From: Flavobacteriaceae bacterium | GTDB lineage: Bacteria; Bacteroidota; Bacteroidia; Flavobacteriales; Flavobacteriaceae | DNA: 64,000 bases | Assembly (NCBI GenBank): GCA_021739635.1 | Contig: JAIPBH010000008.1 | Coordinates: 124,001 to 188,000, forward strand | Reading direction: 5' to 3' | In this document: one piece after another, positions 26,218 through 35,333 of the stretch | How the letters are laid out: each line of letters begins with the position of its first letter | Position numbering within the stretch: position 1 is the stretch's first letter | Notes under the pieces: generated by a model | Told to the model about the DNA's origin: nothing | Database searches by the model: none | What the model saw: only the letters and a program-made list of their open reading frames with translations | Translations under genes and position numbers: made by a program

Positions 26218-27942
26218 ATGAACAATACTAATTTTAAAGTTTCAGAAGAAGAATTCGACGCCATCGTTGTTGGAACTGGTATCTCTGGAGGATGGGCAGC
26301 CAAAGAGCTTTGTGAAAATGGTTTAAAAACTCTAGTACTTGAACGTGGTAGAATGGTTAAACATATAGAAGATTACCCAACGGCAAATTTGGACCCTTGG
26401 GATTTTCCAAATGGAGGAGATGCTACTAGAGAAACCATAGAGAGAATGCCTAAACAGCACAGAACTGGATATGTAACACAAGAAGCTCGGAAACATTTTT
26501 TTGTAGATGATATAAAGCATCCATATAATGAAGATAGAAGATTTGATTGGATTAGAGGATATCATGTTGGCGGTCGTTCATTAATGTGGGGAAGACAAAG
26601 TTATAGATTGAGTGATATTGATTTTGAAGCAAATAAAAAAGATGGTATTGCTGTAGATTGGCCAGTGCGATATAAAGATATTGAACCATGGTATGACAGA
26701 GTGGAAGAATTTATTGGGGTAAGTGGAGAGAACTTAGGATTAAAACAATTACCAGACCAAAAGTTATTAAAACCCATGAACCTTAATTGTGTTGAAGAAC
26801 ATTTAAAAAGTAAAGTTGCAGAAAATTTTGATGATGGCAGACTTATAACTATTGGAAGAACTGCTCATATTACTGAAGGCACAAAACCAGGTTTAGGTAG
26901 AAGTACGTGTCAATATAGAAATAGATGTATGAGAGGCTGTCCTTTTGGAGCTTATTTCAGTAGTAATTCATCTACACTCCCAACAGCTGAGGCCACAGGA
27001 AATATGACTTTAAGACCAAATTCCATAGTTCATGAAGTTATCTATGATGATGTCACCAAAAAAGCAACCGGAGTTAAAGTGATTGATGCAGAAACCAAAG
27101 AATCAATTATATATAATGCCAAAGTTATTTTCTTATGTGCCTCTGCCATGGCATCAGCATCTATCTTATTACAATCAAAGTCTGAACGTTTTCCAAACGG
27201 CTTAGGGAATGATAGTGGTGAGTTAGGGCACAATGTTATGGATCATCATTTTCATGTTGGTGCACAAGCAATAGCTGATGGTTTTGAAGATAAATATACT
27301 AAAGGAAGAAGAGCAAATGGTATATACATTCCAAGGTTTAGGAACCTTGGTGGCAATACTGATACAAAAGAATTTATAAGAGGTTATGGCTATCAAGGAA
27401 GTGCTTCAAGAAGCAGTATATCAGAATCTGTTGCTGAATTAAAATATGGACCAAAATTGAAAGAAGCCATTTTGAAACCTGGTGAATGGACAGTTGCCAT
27501 TACAGCTTTTGGAGAAACACTTCCAGATCACAAAAATAGAATGTATTTAGATTACAATAAACTTGACGAATGGGGTTTACCAACGGTAACTTTTGATGCC
27601 GATTTTGGAGAAAATGAACTTGCTATGCGTAAAGATATGCAAGAGCAAGCAGTAAAAATGCTTGAAGCCGCAGGTTTTAAAGAAGTTGTAGGTTATGATA
27701 ATGTAGAAGGAAGAGCCATGGGATTAGGTATACATGAAATGGGAACTGCTAGGATGGGTAGAGACCCAAAAACTTCAGTTTTAAATGAATACAATCAAGT
27801 ACATGCCTGTCAAAATGTTTATGTAACCGATGGCTCTTTCATGACATCAGCTGGTTGTCAAAACCCTTCATTAACATACATGGCATTTACTGCTAGAGCT
27901 GCAAATCATGCCGCAGAACAATTGAAAAAAAATAACGCCTAA
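26218..27942 (+). CDS. GMC oxidoreductase, glucoside 3-dehydrogenase large subunit-like
   Basis: FAD-dependent GMC-family dehydrogenase. Dinucleotide motif VVGTGISGGWAAKEL from residue 17, a cysteine-rich stretch RNRCMRGCPFGAYFSS in the middle, and catalytic His506 (GIHEMGTARMG) and Asn549 (CQNPSLTY). It has no signal peptide, but the next gene encodes a twin-arginine small subunit with which it can be exported as a complex. This two-gene arrangement is that of membrane-side sugar dehydrogenases, including glucoside 3-dehydrogenase; neighbouring DUF1080 genes favour C3 oxidation of glycosides. 574 residues. Confidence 0.85.
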   Translation: MNNTNFKVSEEEFDAIVVGTGISGGWAAKELCENGLKTLVLERGRMVKHIEDYPTANLDPWDFPNGGDATRETIERMPKQHRTGYVTQEARKHFFVDDIKHPYNEDRRFDWIRGYHVGGRSLMWGRQSYRLSDIDFEANKKDGIAVDWPVRYKDIEPWYDRVEEFIGVSGENLGLKQLPDQKLLKPMNLNCVEEHLKSKVAENFDDGRLITIGRTAHITEGTKPGLGRSTCQYRNRCMRGCPFGAYFSSNSSTLPTAEATGNMTLRPNSIVHEVIYDDVTKKATGVKVIDAETKESIIYNAKVIFLCASAMASASILLQSKSERFPNGLGNDSGELGHNVMDHHFHVGAQAIADGFEDKYTKGRRANGIYIPRFRNLGGNTDTKEFIRGYGYQGSASRSSISESVAELKYGPKLKEAILKPGEWTVAITAFGETLPDHKNRMYLDYNKLDEWGLPTVTFDADFGENELAMRKDMQEQAVKMLEAAGFKEVVGYDNVEGRAMGLGIHEMGTARMGRDPKTSVLNEYNQVHACQNVYVTDGSFMTSAGCQNPSLTYMAFTARAANHAAEQLKKNNA

Positions 27943-27952
27943 ACATTTTAAA

Positions 27953-28549
27953 ATGAAAAGAAGAGAAGCATTAAAAAATTTAGGTTTTGCTACAGGGTTT
28001 TTTGTTGCAACACCAACTATTGTTAGTTTATTACAAAGTTGTACTAGTGATGTTAAAACTTGGATTCCAGAATTTTTAAGTCCAGAACAAGGTGTTGTAT
28101 TAATCAACTTAGTTGATATTATTTTACCAAAAACAGATTTGCCATCAGCAACAGAAATGAATGTTCCCCAATTCATTGATAAATACATCAATGAAGTATT
28201 TGATGATGAATCCCAAGCACAAATTAAAACAGCTTTTAGCACATTGGTTTCCATACTTAAACCAAACGCAGAAGAACCTATTGACAAATTAACCCCAGAA
28301 GATTACAAAGCGCTTTTAGATAAGCACATGCTAATAAAAGGAGAAATTGATGAAGAAAGAGAAGCTAATCCAGAGTCATTAGATATGACAAAATCTGAAT
28401 TTTTAAACACATTAAAATGGATGACAATCAATGCTTATGTTACTACAGAACAAATTGGTGAAACCGTTTTAAAGTATGACCCAATTCCAGCAGCATATTA
28501 CTGTGGAGATTTACAAGAATTAACTGGTGGAAAATCATGGTCTCTTTAA
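27953..28549 (+). CDS. Gluconate 2-dehydrogenase subunit 3-like Tat small subunit
   Basis: Small subunit partner of GMC dehydrogenases (PF13618 type). N-terminus MKRREALKNLGFATG is a twin-arginine signal followed by a hydrophobic stretch ending at Cys30, so it may also be lipidated. The mature part has LSPEQGVVLINLVDIILPKTDLPSA, the family's hallmark, and a late YYCGDLQELTGG. 198 residues, 10 bp after the GMC gene. Known role of the family: export and stability of the catalytic subunit. Confidence 0.87.
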   Translation: MKRREALKNLGFATGFFVATPTIVSLLQSCTSDVKTWIPEFLSPEQGVVLINLVDIILPKTDLPSATEMNVPQFIDKYINEVFDDESQAQIKTAFSTLVSILKPNAEEPIDKLTPEDYKALLDKHMLIKGEIDEEREANPESLDMTKSEFLNTLKWMTINAYVTTEQIGETVLKYDPIPAAYYCGDLQELTGGKSWSL

Positions 28550-28570
28550 TTTTATAAGACTTAAGTTTTT

Positions 28571-29359
28571 ATGAGTATAATTCGTTTTACAAGTAAATTA
28601 CTAGTTTTAACTTTACTAGCCTTAGTTTTTACAAATTGTCAAAATAAAGACAAAAAAGAAACAGAACACTGGATAAAACTTTTTAATGGCAAAGACTTAA
28701 CTGGATGGTTTGTCAAAATAAGTGGTTATCAACTAAACGAAAATATTCACAATACTTTTAGAGTTGAAGATGGGCTTTTAAAAGTTTCATATGATGGTTA
28801 TGAGGATTTTAGCAAATCATTTGGTCATATTTTTTATAAAAACCCCTATTCAAATTATATTTTAAAACTTCAATATAGGTTTGTAGGCGAACAAGCCAAA
28901 GGAGGACAAGAATGGGCTAAAAAAAATAATGGCATTATGATTCATTGTCAATCTCCAGAAAGCATGGAGTTAAACCAAGCATTTCCTGTGTCTTTAGAAG
29001 TACAACTTTTAGGTGGTATTGAAGAAAATGTTGAACGCCCAACGGGCAACCTTTGTACTCCAGGAATGCATGTAACAATGAATGGCCAATTGATAACTGA
29101 ACATTGTATAACATCATCTTCTCCAACTTTTCATGGTGAAGAATGGATTGAAGCAGAAGTTGAAGTTCATAATGATTCACTTATCACTCACAAAATAAAT
29201 GGTAAAATAGTCATGTCATATTCAAAACCTGTTATTGGTGGTGAATTTAATACCTCGTTTAAAGAAGGTGAACCCGTAAAAAGCGGTTATATTTCATTAC
29301 AAAGTGAAAGCCATCCAATTGAATTTAAAAATATAGAATTACTAGAATTAAAATCATAA
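28571..29359 (+). CDS. DUF1080 lipoprotein, 3-keto-glycoside hydrolase-like (copy 3)
   Basis: Third DUF1080 protein of the locus, cotranscribed with the dehydrogenase (21-bp gap). Lipoprotein signal LTLLALVFTNC with Cys near 24; then WIKLFNGKDLTGWFVK, KKNNGIMIHCQSPESM, VSLEVQLLGG and SGYISLQSESHPIEFKNIELLEL. 262 residues. Its direct link to the GMC genes makes it the best candidate for cleaving the 3-keto product in the periplasm. Confidence 0.85.
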   Translation: MSIIRFTSKLLVLTLLALVFTNCQNKDKKETEHWIKLFNGKDLTGWFVKISGYQLNENIHNTFRVEDGLLKVSYDGYEDFSKSFGHIFYKNPYSNYILKLQYRFVGEQAKGGQEWAKKNNGIMIHCQSPESMELNQAFPVSLEVQLLGGIEENVERPTGNLCTPGMHVTMNGQLITEHCITSSSPTFHGEEWIEAEVEVHNDSLITHKINGKIVMSYSKPVIGGEFNTSFKEGEPVKSGYISLQSESHPIEFKNIELLELKS

Positions 29360-29377
29360 CATAAATCCTTTTTACAA

Positions 29378-30829
29378 ATGAAAACTAATCACCAAAGTGG
29401 CAGACGTACTTTTATAAAAAAATCAGCACTAACAGCATTAGGCATTTCCATTATACCTAGGCATGTTATGGGTAAAGGTTTTATTGCGCCAAGCGACAAA
29501 TTAAATATTGCTGTTATTGGTGGTGGTGGAAAAGGGTTTAGTGATGCTGTAAATGTTTATAACAAAGGCGCATCAAATATAGTTGCCATTTGTGATGTTG
29601 ATTGGAATAGATCTGCAAAGGCCTTTGAAACATTTTCAAAAGCAAAGAAATTTAAAGACTACAGAAAACTTTTAGATGATGCAAATGAATTTGATGCCAT
29701 AACCGTATCAACTCCAGACCATACCCACGCTGTTATAACTTTAGCTGGTATGCAATTAAATAAGCATGTGTATGTACAAAAACCATTAACCCACAGCATT
29801 CATGAAGCTCGTGTTTTAACAGAAGCTGCTAATAGATACCAGATAGTTTCTCAAATGGGTAATCAAGGTGCTTCTGGTAAAGGTGTACAAACTATGATTA
29901 ACTGGTTTGATTCTGGGATGATTGGAACAGTTAGTGAAGTTCATGTTTGGACCAACAGACCTGTTTGGCCACAAGGCATAAAAACACCTACAGAAAAGCC
30001 TACAGTTTTAAATGGTTTGGATTGGGATACTTGGGTTGGACCTGCTCAATGGGTTGATTATCATCCTTTATACCATCCTTTTAAATGGCGTGGCTGGTGG
30101 AATTTTGGAACAGGTGCACTTGGCGATATGGGTTGTCATTTAATGGATCCTCCTTACAGAGTATTAGGTTTAGGATATCCATTAGAAGTTGAAAGTAGTG
30201 TGGGTTCTATATTTACCCAAGACTGGACACCTGATTATTATCCAGAATCTTGTCCGCCTTCTTCAAGAACGCAATTAAAATTTGCTGCTACTGATAAAAA
30301 TCCTTCTGAAGTGAAATTAAACTGGACTGATGGTGGTTTACGGCCATTCCATCCAGAATTGATTCCTGCTGATCATCCAATTGGTGATAAAGATAGTTCT
30401 AATGGCGTTATTATGATAGGCGATAAAGGTATTATGACTTGTGGAACTTATGGATTAAATCCAAAAATATACCTAAATACTGGAGAACTTATCACTCCTA
30501 CATATTCTGAAGATGACAATAGTTCTTTTAATTTACCAGAAAATGGACATCAAGCTAAATGGGTTGAAGCGTGTAAAGATGGTTATGGAAGTAAAAAACA
30601 TAAAGAATTAACTTCTTCTTTTGATTTTGCTGGACCACTTACAGAATCTATTTTAATGGGGAATTTAGCAATAAGAAGTTATAATCTTAGAGAAAAAACT
30701 GGAAATGGTTTTGAATATCCTGGGCGTAAAAAGCTACTTTGGGATGGCATTAATATGAAAATAACCAATTTCGAACCTGCTAATCAATTCGTTAAACGAA
30801 CTTACAGAGAAGGTTGGAAATTGGAATAA
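29378..30829 (+). CDS. Tat-exported Gfo/Idh/MocA oxidoreductase
   Basis: Gfo/Idh-type oxidoreductase of 483 residues with a twin-arginine signal (GRRTFIKKSALTALG near residues 8-22), so it is folded with its nicotinamide cofactor before export, as in Zymomonas glucose-fructose oxidoreductase. Seen: NIAVIGGGGKG, VQKPLTHSIHEARVL (the EKP motif reads QKP) and GTGALGDMGCHLMD. Fourth gene of the plus-strand operon. Probable role: redox conversion of 3-keto sugar or glycoside in the periplasm; direction unknown. Confidence 0.85.
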   Translation: MKTNHQSGRRTFIKKSALTALGISIIPRHVMGKGFIAPSDKLNIAVIGGGGKGFSDAVNVYNKGASNIVAICDVDWNRSAKAFETFSKAKKFKDYRKLLDDANEFDAITVSTPDHTHAVITLAGMQLNKHVYVQKPLTHSIHEARVLTEAANRYQIVSQMGNQGASGKGVQTMINWFDSGMIGTVSEVHVWTNRPVWPQGIKTPTEKPTVLNGLDWDTWVGPAQWVDYHPLYHPFKWRGWWNFGTGALGDMGCHLMDPPYRVLGLGYPLEVESSVGSIFTQDWTPDYYPESCPPSSRTQLKFAATDKNPSEVKLNWTDGGLRPFHPELIPADHPIGDKDSSNGVIMIGDKGIMTCGTYGLNPKIYLNTGELITPTYSEDDNSSFNLPENGHQAKWVEACKDGYGSKKHKELTSSFDFAGPLTESILMGNLAIRSYNLREKTGNGFEYPGRKKLLWDGINMKITNFEPANQFVKRTYREGWKLE

Positions 30830-30844
30830 TTTTCAATTCAGTTT

Positions 30845-31366
30845 TTATTCAACAATAAATTGTCCTCGCATCATAGCATAATGTGCAGGGAAGCTACATA
30901 GATACTCATAAGTACCAACTTCAGGAGCATCAAATTCTATAGTAGTTACTTGTCCGCCACCAATGATATCGGTATGTGCAATAACATCTTGCGTTCCTTG
31001 AGGTATATATTTATTGTCTTTTTGAGTTGCTGCAGCTGCTGCAAAAGCAACCAAATCAACATCTTTTTTTAATAGCACAAAATTATGTCCCATGATATTC
31101 ACATCTAATTTACCAATATGTCTTAATGTAAGTCTTACCTTTTGACCAGCTTTAACCTTAATTTCTTTGGTACTAAACTGCATCATATCATTTCCAGTTA
31201 AAACAATATTTGCAACATTGTCATCTACTTTTTTTGTTTCAGCTTCTTTCTGAGTATTAGCTTTTTCATATGAAAAACCTTCTTGCTTTTTCTCTTCTTT
31301 ATTTCCGCAATTAAAAAGTAATACAGATGCGAAAAAAGCCAATAGTTGAATTTTAATTATTTTCAT
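30845..31366 (-). CDS. Azurin-type blue copper lipoprotein
   Basis: Periplasmic electron carrier. Lipobox LLFNC with Cys20, an acidic/lysine linker to about 50, then a cupredoxin domain with copper ligands His94 (IMGHNFVL), Cys157, His162 and Met166 (CSFPAHYAMM), the exact spacing of azurin. 173 residues. It converges on the sugar operon with only 15 bp between stops. Glucoside 3-dehydrogenases usually pass electrons to a c-type cytochrome; none is in the locus, so azurin is an attractive acceptor, which is inference from position. Confidence 0.92.
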   Translation of the reverse strand: MKIIKIQLLAFFASVLLFNCGNKEEKKQEGFSYEKANTQKEAETKKVDDNVANIVLTGNDMMQFSTKEIKVKAGQKVRLTLRHIGKLDVNIMGHNFVLLKKDVDLVAFAAAAATQKDNKYIPQGTQDVIAHTDIIGGGQVTTIEFDAPEVGTYEYLCSFPAHYAMMRGQFIVE

Positions 31367-31427
31367 GTTTTGAGTTTTTTAATCGGTCTAAAATAATTAA
31401 AACAGATATGATTATCTAATTTTAGAC

Positions 31428-33020
31428 TTATAAAATATAATCTGTACTAATAAAATTAGATGATTTTTTATCCAATAATTCATTTAAAATAGCATTGTTA
31501 TAATCATTATCTTTTGAAGCTACAAAGGTTCTAATTGAAAATGAACGCAACGCATCATGAACACTTAAGGTACTAAAAGCTGAATCTTTTCTGCCTGTAA
31601 ATGGATAAACATCTGGTCCACGTTGACAAGAGCTATTTAAATTAACTCTACAAACTAGGTTTACCAATGTATCAATTAATGGCGCTAACTTGTTTACATC
31701 TTTTCCAAAAATACTTACCTGCTGCCCGTAATTTGATTCAGCCATATCATCTAAAGGTTCTGCTATATTTGTAAAAGGTAAAATTGGAATAACTGGTCCA
31801 AATTGCTCTTCTTTAAAAACACGCATATCCTTATTTACAGGATACAGAACAGCTGGAAAAATGTAATTTTCAGTTGTTATACCTCCTTTTTCATTAATTA
31901 TTTTGGCTCCTAACTTTTGTGCGTCATCAATTAATTCTTGAATATATGCAGGTTTGTCTTTTTCAGGAAGTGGTGTTAACTTCACTCCTGTTTCCCATGG
32001 ATTTCCAAATTTAAGAGCATCTACTCGTGCTACAAATAGTTTGTTAAATTCATCAATAATATCATTGTGAACATACAACACTTTTAAAGCGGTACAACGT
32101 TGTCCATTAAACGATAAAGTTCCCGCAATACATTCATCAATGGCTAAATCTAAATCGGCATCTGGCAACACTATGGCAGGATTTTTTGCTTCTAAACCTA
32201 GCACTAAACGCAATCTGTTTTTCTTTGGATGTATGGTTTGTAAAGCATTGGCTGAAGTGCTATTTCCAATTAAAGCCAATACATCAACTTTACCTGATTC
32301 CATAATTGGCGATGCTACGGTTCTACCTCTACCATAAATAATGTTAACGACTCCTTTTGGAAAACTCTTCTGAAACGCTTCTAAAAGAGGTGATATTAGT
32401 AAAACGCCATGTTTTGCTGGCTTAAAAATGGCGGTATTACCCATAATTAAAGCAGGAATCAATAAACAAAAGGTTTCATTGAGCGGATAATTATAGGGTC
32501 CTAAACACAATACAACACCAAGAGGACCTCTTCTAATATGGGCATAAATTCCTTCGCTTTTGTGAAACTTAGCACTATCACGATCCATTTGCTTATAATC
32601 TTCAATGGTGTCATAAATATAATCTACAGTTCTATCAAATTCTTTTTGTGAATCGGGTAAATTTTTACCTATTTCCCACATTAATAGTTTAACAACTTCA
32701 TCACGCTTTGTTTTCATCATTTCAACAAAAGTTTCCATGCATTTTATCCGGTCTGAAACTTTCATGGTTGGCCATAAACCTTGGCCTTTATCATAAGCTA
32801 AGCAAGCAGAATCTAAAGCTTCTAAAGCTTCTGGTTTGCCTAGATTTGGAATACTTCCTAATAGTGTTGGTTGGTATTTTTCGGTTGATGAAATGGTTGA
32901 GTATATGTTAGAGGTTTCTCCATGCCAATTTTTTAATTCGCCTGATACTAAATAGGTGTTTTGATGTAACAGAGAATTAATTTTATAAGCTTCTGGTATT
33001 TCTGAAAATGGTATGTTCAT
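31428..33020 (-). CDS. GapN-like NADP-dependent aldehyde dehydrogenase
   Basis: Aldehyde dehydrogenase superfamily, 530 residues. Catalytic Cys309 in [10 protein letters not shown], general base Glu277 in LGLEAKNP, cofactor region GPYNYPLNE near 174-182, and the C-terminal [21 protein letters not shown], which resembles non-phosphorylating glyceraldehyde-3-phosphate dehydrogenases. The best guess is oxidation of glyceraldehyde 3-phosphate to 3-phosphoglycerate with NADPH formation; another aldehyde is possible. Single gene with its own upstream region, which contains a LacI-type palindrome at 33152-33169. Confidence 0.7.
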   Translation of the reverse strand: MNIPFSEIPEAYKINSLLHQNTYLVSGELKNWHGETSNIYSTISSTEKYQPTLLGSIPNLGKPEALEALDSACLAYDKGQGLWPTMKVSDRIKCMETFVEMMKTKRDEVVKLLMWEIGKNLPDSQKEFDRTVDYIYDTIEDYKQMDRDSAKFHKSEGIYAHIRRGPLGVVLCLGPYNYPLNETFCLLIPALIMGNTAIFKPAKHGVLLISPLLEAFQKSFPKGVVNIIYGRGRTVASPIMESGKVDVLALIGNSTSANALQTIHPKKNRLRLVLGLEAKNPAIVLPDADLDLAIDECIAGTLSFNGQRCTALKVLYVHNDIIDEFNKLFVARVDALKFGNPWETGVKLTPLPEKDKPAYIQELIDDAQKLGAKIINEKGGITTENYIFPAVLYPVNKDMRVFKEEQFGPVIPILPFTNIAEPLDDMAESNYGQQVSIFGKDVNKLAPLIDTLVNLVCRVNLNSSCQRGPDVYPFTGRKDSAFSTLSVHDALRSFSIRTFVASKDNDYNNAILNELLDKKSSNFISTDYIL

Positions 33021-33151
33021 AAATAAAATATTTGTTTTAAAACGATATGCTAATATACTTATATTTTTATGAAGACTTCTTTTTTTGAAAGAGAAGCATT
33101 AAAAAATATGATAATTATATGTTTTTAATTACCTGAAAATAAATTACTTAT

Positions 33152-33169
33152 AACGAAAACGTTTTCGTT
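33152..33169. promoter_or_regulatory. LacI-type palindromic operator
   Basis: AACGAAAACGTTTTCGTT is a perfect 18-bp palindrome with a central CG, the shape of LacI/CcpA-family operators. It is 132 bp upstream of the aldehyde dehydrogenase start and beyond the ilvC terminator, so it most likely serves the dehydrogenase gene. Confidence 0.6.
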
Positions 33170-33214
33170 TAACAATGCTAAAAATCTATTGAATTGAAAT
33201 ATGTTTAAAAAGCA

Positions 33215-33247
33215 AGAAGTCGATATATTTTTATTATACCGACTTCT
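33215..33247 (-). terminator. Terminator of the ilv operon
   Basis: On the minus strand AGAAGTCG (33247-33240) pairs with CGACTTCT (33222-33215) around an AT-rich loop, followed by TGCTTTTT. It lies 55 bp after the ilvC stop. Confidence 0.7.
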
Positions 33248-33301
33248 GTTTATGATCCTTTACTAGAGTTGAAAGGATTTATTTGTAAAAATTTGTTGTT
33301 C

Positions 33302-34777
33302 TTAAACTATTGGTTTCATAGCTGTCATAGAAGCTCTTAAGAATGTTCCTATTTTTTCAACAGGATGATTTCTTAAAGCAGCGTTAACTTCAATTAGTTT
33401 AGCGTTATCAACTCCTTTACCATTGTCTTTTGCATATGCTTTCCCAATAACATCGGTATCAATTTTCTTCATAAAATCTGCTAATAAAGGTTTACAAGCA
33501 TGATCAAATAAATAGCAACCATATTCAGCTGTATCAGAAATTACACTGTTCATTTCGTATAATTTACGCCTTGCTATGGTGTTTGCAATAAGCGGCGTTT
33601 CGTGTAATGATTCGTAATAAGCAGATTCATCAATGATTCCGGAATCTGTCATGGCTTCAAACGCTAATTCGACGCCAGCTCTTACCATGGCTACCATTAA
33701 CACGCCATTATCATAATACTCTTGTTCTGAAATTTCAACAGTTCCGGCAGGTGTTTTTTCAAAAGCTGTTTCAGCAGTTGCAGCTCTCCAAGTTAATAGT
33801 TTCACATCATCGTTAGCCCAATCTGCCATCATACCACTAGAAAAATTGCCTTCCATAATATCATCCATATGCTTTTGGAATAATGGACGCATGATGTCTT
33901 TCAATTCTTCTGATAATTCAAACGCTTTAATTTTAGCAGGATTTGAAAGTCTATCCATCATATTTGTAATGCCTCCATATTTAAGACCTTCAGTCACTGT
34001 TTCCCAACCATATTGAATTAATTTTGAAGCATATCCAGCGTCAATTCCTTTTTCAATCATTTTATCGAAACAAAGAATGGAACCTGTTTGTAATAAGCCA
34101 CAAAGAATGGTTTGCTCACCCATTAAATCAGATTTTACTTCGGCAACAAATGAGGATGCTAAAACACCTGCTCTATGGCCGCCAGTAGCTGCTGCATAGG
34201 CTTTTGCTTGCGCCCAACCTTTTCCTTCTGGGTCATTTTCTTCGTGAACAGCGATTAATGTTGGTACGCCAAATCCTCTTTTATATTCTTCTCTTACTTC
34301 AGTTCCAGGACATTTTGGAGCCACCATAATAACTGTTAAATCTTTACGTATTTGAGTACCTTCTTCAACAATATTAAATCCATGAGAATAAGAAAGTGTT
34401 GCTCCTTTTTTCATTAAAGGCATAATGGCTTTTATAACACTAGTATGTTGTTTGTCTGGCGTTAAATTTAATACCAAATCTGCTGTTGGAATTAACTCTT
34501 CATAGGTTCCAACCTTGAAATTATTACTGGTTGCTTTTTGATAGGATGCCCGTTTTTCTGCAATGGCTTCAGCACGTAATGTGTATGATATGTCTAAACC
34601 AGAATCTCTCATATTTAGTCCTTGGTTTAGCCCTTGTGCGCCACAACCTACAATAACGATTTTCTTTCCTAATAAAGCATTAACGCCATCTTCAAACTCT
34701 GAAGAATCCATGAATCGACACTTTGATAATTGATTTAATTTATCTCTTAACGACAGTGTGTTAAAATAATTTCCCAT
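33302..34777 (-). CDS. ilvC: Ketol-acid reductoisomerase, long class II form
   Basis: Isomerises and reduces acetolactate/acetohydroxybutyrate in valine and isoleucine synthesis. Rossmann motif [19 protein letters not shown] near residues 38-56, [18 protein letters not shown], and a duplicated knotted C-terminal domain that gives 491 residues, as in E. coli, versus about 330 for class I. NADPH preference is suggested by the Arg-rich loop after beta-2 ([16 protein letters not shown]). Last gene of ilvDBNC; 9 bp after ilvN. leuC/leuD, which often follow in related genomes, are not here. Confidence 0.95.
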   Translation of the reverse strand: MGNYFNTLSLRDKLNQLSKCRFMDSSEFEDGVNALLGKKIVIVGCGAQGLNQGLNMRDSGLDISYTLRAEAIAEKRASYQKATSNNFKVGTYEELIPTADLVLNLTPDKQHTSVIKAIMPLMKKGATLSYSHGFNIVEEGTQIRKDLTVIMVAPKCPGTEVREEYKRGFGVPTLIAVHEENDPEGKGWAQAKAYAAATGGHRAGVLASSFVAEVKSDLMGEQTILCGLLQTGSILCFDKMIEKGIDAGYASKLIQYGWETVTEGLKYGGITNMMDRLSNPAKIKAFELSEELKDIMRPLFQKHMDDIMEGNFSSGMMADWANDDVKLLTWRAATAETAFEKTPAGTVEISEQEYYDNGVLMVAMVRAGVELAFEAMTDSGIIDESAYYESLHETPLIANTIARRKLYEMNSVISDTAEYGCYLFDHACKPLLADFMKKIDTDVIGKAYAKDNGKGVDNAKLIEVNAALRNHPVEKIGTFLRASMTAMKPIV

Positions 34778-34786
34778 TTCTTATTT

Positions 34787-35320
34787 TTATTGATTATTGA
34801 ATGCTAAAAGCATTTCTGTTATTTTCATTTCTGATTTTGTTACGGCTATGCGTCCTGAACGAACAAATTGCATGATTCCAAACACATTTAAATCTCTGCG
34901 AAGTGATTCAATTTCATGACGTCTTCCTGATTTTTCTAACACAAAAAATTCTCTATTTACAGTCACAATTTGCGAATTACTATCTTTAATTATGTTTTGA
35001 ATTTGAGGTTCTTCAAACAGTAAAGCCGATTTTATTTTGAACATACAAGACTCAGTATAAATAGTTTCTTCATCTGTATGATAATAAGCCCGTATTGTTT
35101 CTACTTGTTTTTCTATTTGTTTTACCACTTTTTTCGCCTGAACTTCACTAATGTTAACCACGATAACAAATCTGTTAACACCTTCTATTTCAGACTGAGA
35201 TGTTGTTAAACTTTCAATATTGATATGTCGGCGTTGAAAAATTGCTGAAATACGATTTAATAACCCAATATTATTTTCGGTATAAATCGATATGGTAAAT
35301 GTTTTTATTTCTTCGTTCAT
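34787..35320 (-). CDS. ilvN: Acetolactate synthase small (regulatory) subunit
   Basis: ACT-domain regulatory subunit that activates IlvB and mediates valine feedback. N-terminal ACT domain: FTISIYTENNIGLLNRISAIFQRRHINIESLT (residues about 8-39), followed by the ALS_ss_C-like part with VNREFFVLEKSGRRHEIE and a final FVRSGRIAVTKSE. 177 residues, normal. Placed between ilvB (13-bp gap) and ilvC. Confidence 0.93.
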   Translation of the reverse strand: MNEEIKTFTISIYTENNIGLLNRISAIFQRRHINIESLTTSQSEIEGVNRFVIVVNISEVQAKKVVKQIEKQVETIRAYYHTDEETIYTESCMFKIKSALLFEEPQIQNIIKDSNSQIVTVNREFFVLEKSGRRHEIESLRRDLNVFGIMQFVRSGRIAVTKSEMKITEMLLAFNNQ

Positions 35321-35333
35321 TCTTTCTAAATAT

